A DNA stretch of 64,000 nt from Perognathus longimembris pacificus (lineage: Eukaryota; Chordata; Mammalia; Rodentia; Heteromyidae), in assembly GCF_023159225.1 (NCBI RefSeq), contig NC_063166.1, forward strand, positions 49,655,149-49,719,148. The letters run 5' to 3'. Below the pieces are notes generated by a model that was given only the letters and a program-made list of their open reading frames with translations, was not told the origin of the DNA and did no database searches. Below are positions 63,306 through 64,000 of this stretch, one piece after another (the first letter of the stretch is position 1; each line of letters begins with the position of its first letter). Made by a program: the position numbers and the translations under genes.

Positions 63306-63870
63306 GCAAGGAAGCAAATACAAACAAATAAAATGCTGTATTTAGACCTCAAGGGGAAGAAAAGCTATGGAATGAAAGACAAGATCTACCTCTTTGATAA
63401 GAATCATAAGTGGGTACAACATTTTTGCTAATCCTAAAACTGCCTTTGGCCTAGAGCTCAACATAGCTTTCCTATAATTTATGGAGAAGACAATCACCTT
63501 TTCCTACATATGGTGGCATTTAAGTAAAGGTGATTTAAAAAAAAAAACTTTGGTTTTATTACAGTTGAGAGAACAGTTTGTACAATATAGTGTACAACTC
63601 TATGTGTCAAATGTTGAGATTTTAAGAAGCTGCAGAGAATGTAAGAAAGGAAAGGTATTATTGTTCATATGTTCTCAATATGCCGGATGCCGGGTTGAAC
63701 CTTTATTGACCATTCCTGTTGTTCTCACTAGCCCCATGAGATGACTTCTGCTAGTACCCCTGTCTAGAAACCTTAAAGCTCCCTCATGAAGTTAATAACC
63801 CTTCAACTCCCAGTGTACCGCCTCTCAGTAAGGAATGCATTTTCTGTCTCTCTTTTGTTTTTTGGTTCAT
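63306..63870. other. Unique sequence
   Basis: Nothing recognised; the frame 63481-63744 (+) has no identifiable homology. Confidence 0.5.
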
Positions 63871-64000
63871 TGTGGGGCTTGAACTCAGGGCCTGGGTGCT
63901 GTTCCTGAGACATTTTTCCCAAGGCTAGCATTCTACCACTTTGAGCCACAGCCCCACTTCCAGTTTTCTTGAACTCAGGGCCTGGGTGCTGTTCCTGAGA
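63871..64000 (-). repeat. Geo-type SINE, antisense, with internal duplication, cut by window end
   Basis: 'gcttgaactcagggcctggg', 'taccactttgagccacagcc', 'ccacttccagttttcttg', then the first part starts again. 'cttgaactcagggcctgggt' plus the next 13 bases occur at 63878 and identically at 63968 (period 90). The element continues beyond the window. Confidence 0.85.

Noticed and set aside
1..64000. An undescribed multi-gene or RNA-based system
   Set aside because: I looked for gene clusters, structured RNAs and non-repeat tandem arrays on both strands. The strong signals are explained by retrotransposons and microsatellites. The remaining unique DNA has no coding or array structure beyond the candidate exon.

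Overview
This is a 64 kb piece of rodent nuclear DNA with the texture of an intergenic or intronic region. I find no complete protein-coding gene, no CpG island, no tRNA or rRNA gene and nothing bacterial or viral. Most of the identifiable content is retrotransposon debris. Two SINE types dominate. The first, about 38 copies, has a 7SL/B1-like head (box-like text 'ggctcatgcctgtaat') joined to a tRNA/ID-like tail ('tggctcaagtggtagagc ... gagttcaagcccc'), often ending in (CA)n. The second, about a dozen copies, has an ID/tRNA-Ala-like head ('ggggctggggatatggcct ... gggttcgattccccagcac') joined to the same tail and poly(A). From memory these match the Geo and IDL-Geo SINEs reported from geomyoid rodents (kangaroo rats, pocket mice, gophers). 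I therefore infer a geomyoid, probably a heteromyid; this is recall, not a database result.

Layout. 1-8.6 kb is mostly unique sequence with one old Geo copy, an antisense MER5A-like DNA transposon relic (7.63-7.80 kb) and old MIR/L2-like traces. 8.6-14.4 kb is SINE-dense and holds an antisense L1 3' end (13.1-14.0 kb). 14.4-19.3 kb is largely unique. 19.3-26.9 kb has SINEs, a purine-rich microsatellite, a CA array, a tandem pair of young IDL-Geo copies (22.8-23.3 kb) and the longest L1 fragment (antisense, 23.65-25.05 kb). At 27.1 kb an 86-nt stretch has the layout of a small internal exon. It is followed by about 580 bp of degenerate TG-rich DNA. 29.4-34 kb carries three long GGAA/GGGA arrays grown from or beside SINE tails. 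At 35.05-35.77 kb an L1 fragment sits inside a Geo SINE. 37-39.7 kb is mostly unique. 39.77-40.80 kb is an ancient LTR-like element holding an old IDL-Geo, which itself holds a young IDL-Geo. 41-50 kb mixes unique sequence with SINEs, CA arrays, a sense L1 ORF2 fragment (47.06-47.47 kb) and old LTR-like and DNA-transposon-like relics. 52.4-52.9 kb is one Geo copy inserted in another. 53.97-54.27 kb is an MLT1-like LTR, followed by a 285-bp purine array with higher-order structure. 57-58 kb is SINEs with GGAGA and CA arrays. 61.5-62.8 kb has an antisense IDL-Geo on an L1 3' UTR and a young sense IDL-Geo. The window ends inside an antisense Geo copy.

There are no gene partnerships to describe. 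The interest lies in the mobile-element layering, the repeated association of SINE 3' ends with microsatellites, the candidate exon, and several repeat-free AT-rich blocks that could be conserved regulatory DNA. I found no convincing undescribed biological system. Family names are given from memory of consensus sequences, and most boundaries are good to about 5-15 bases unless a target-site duplication fixes them.
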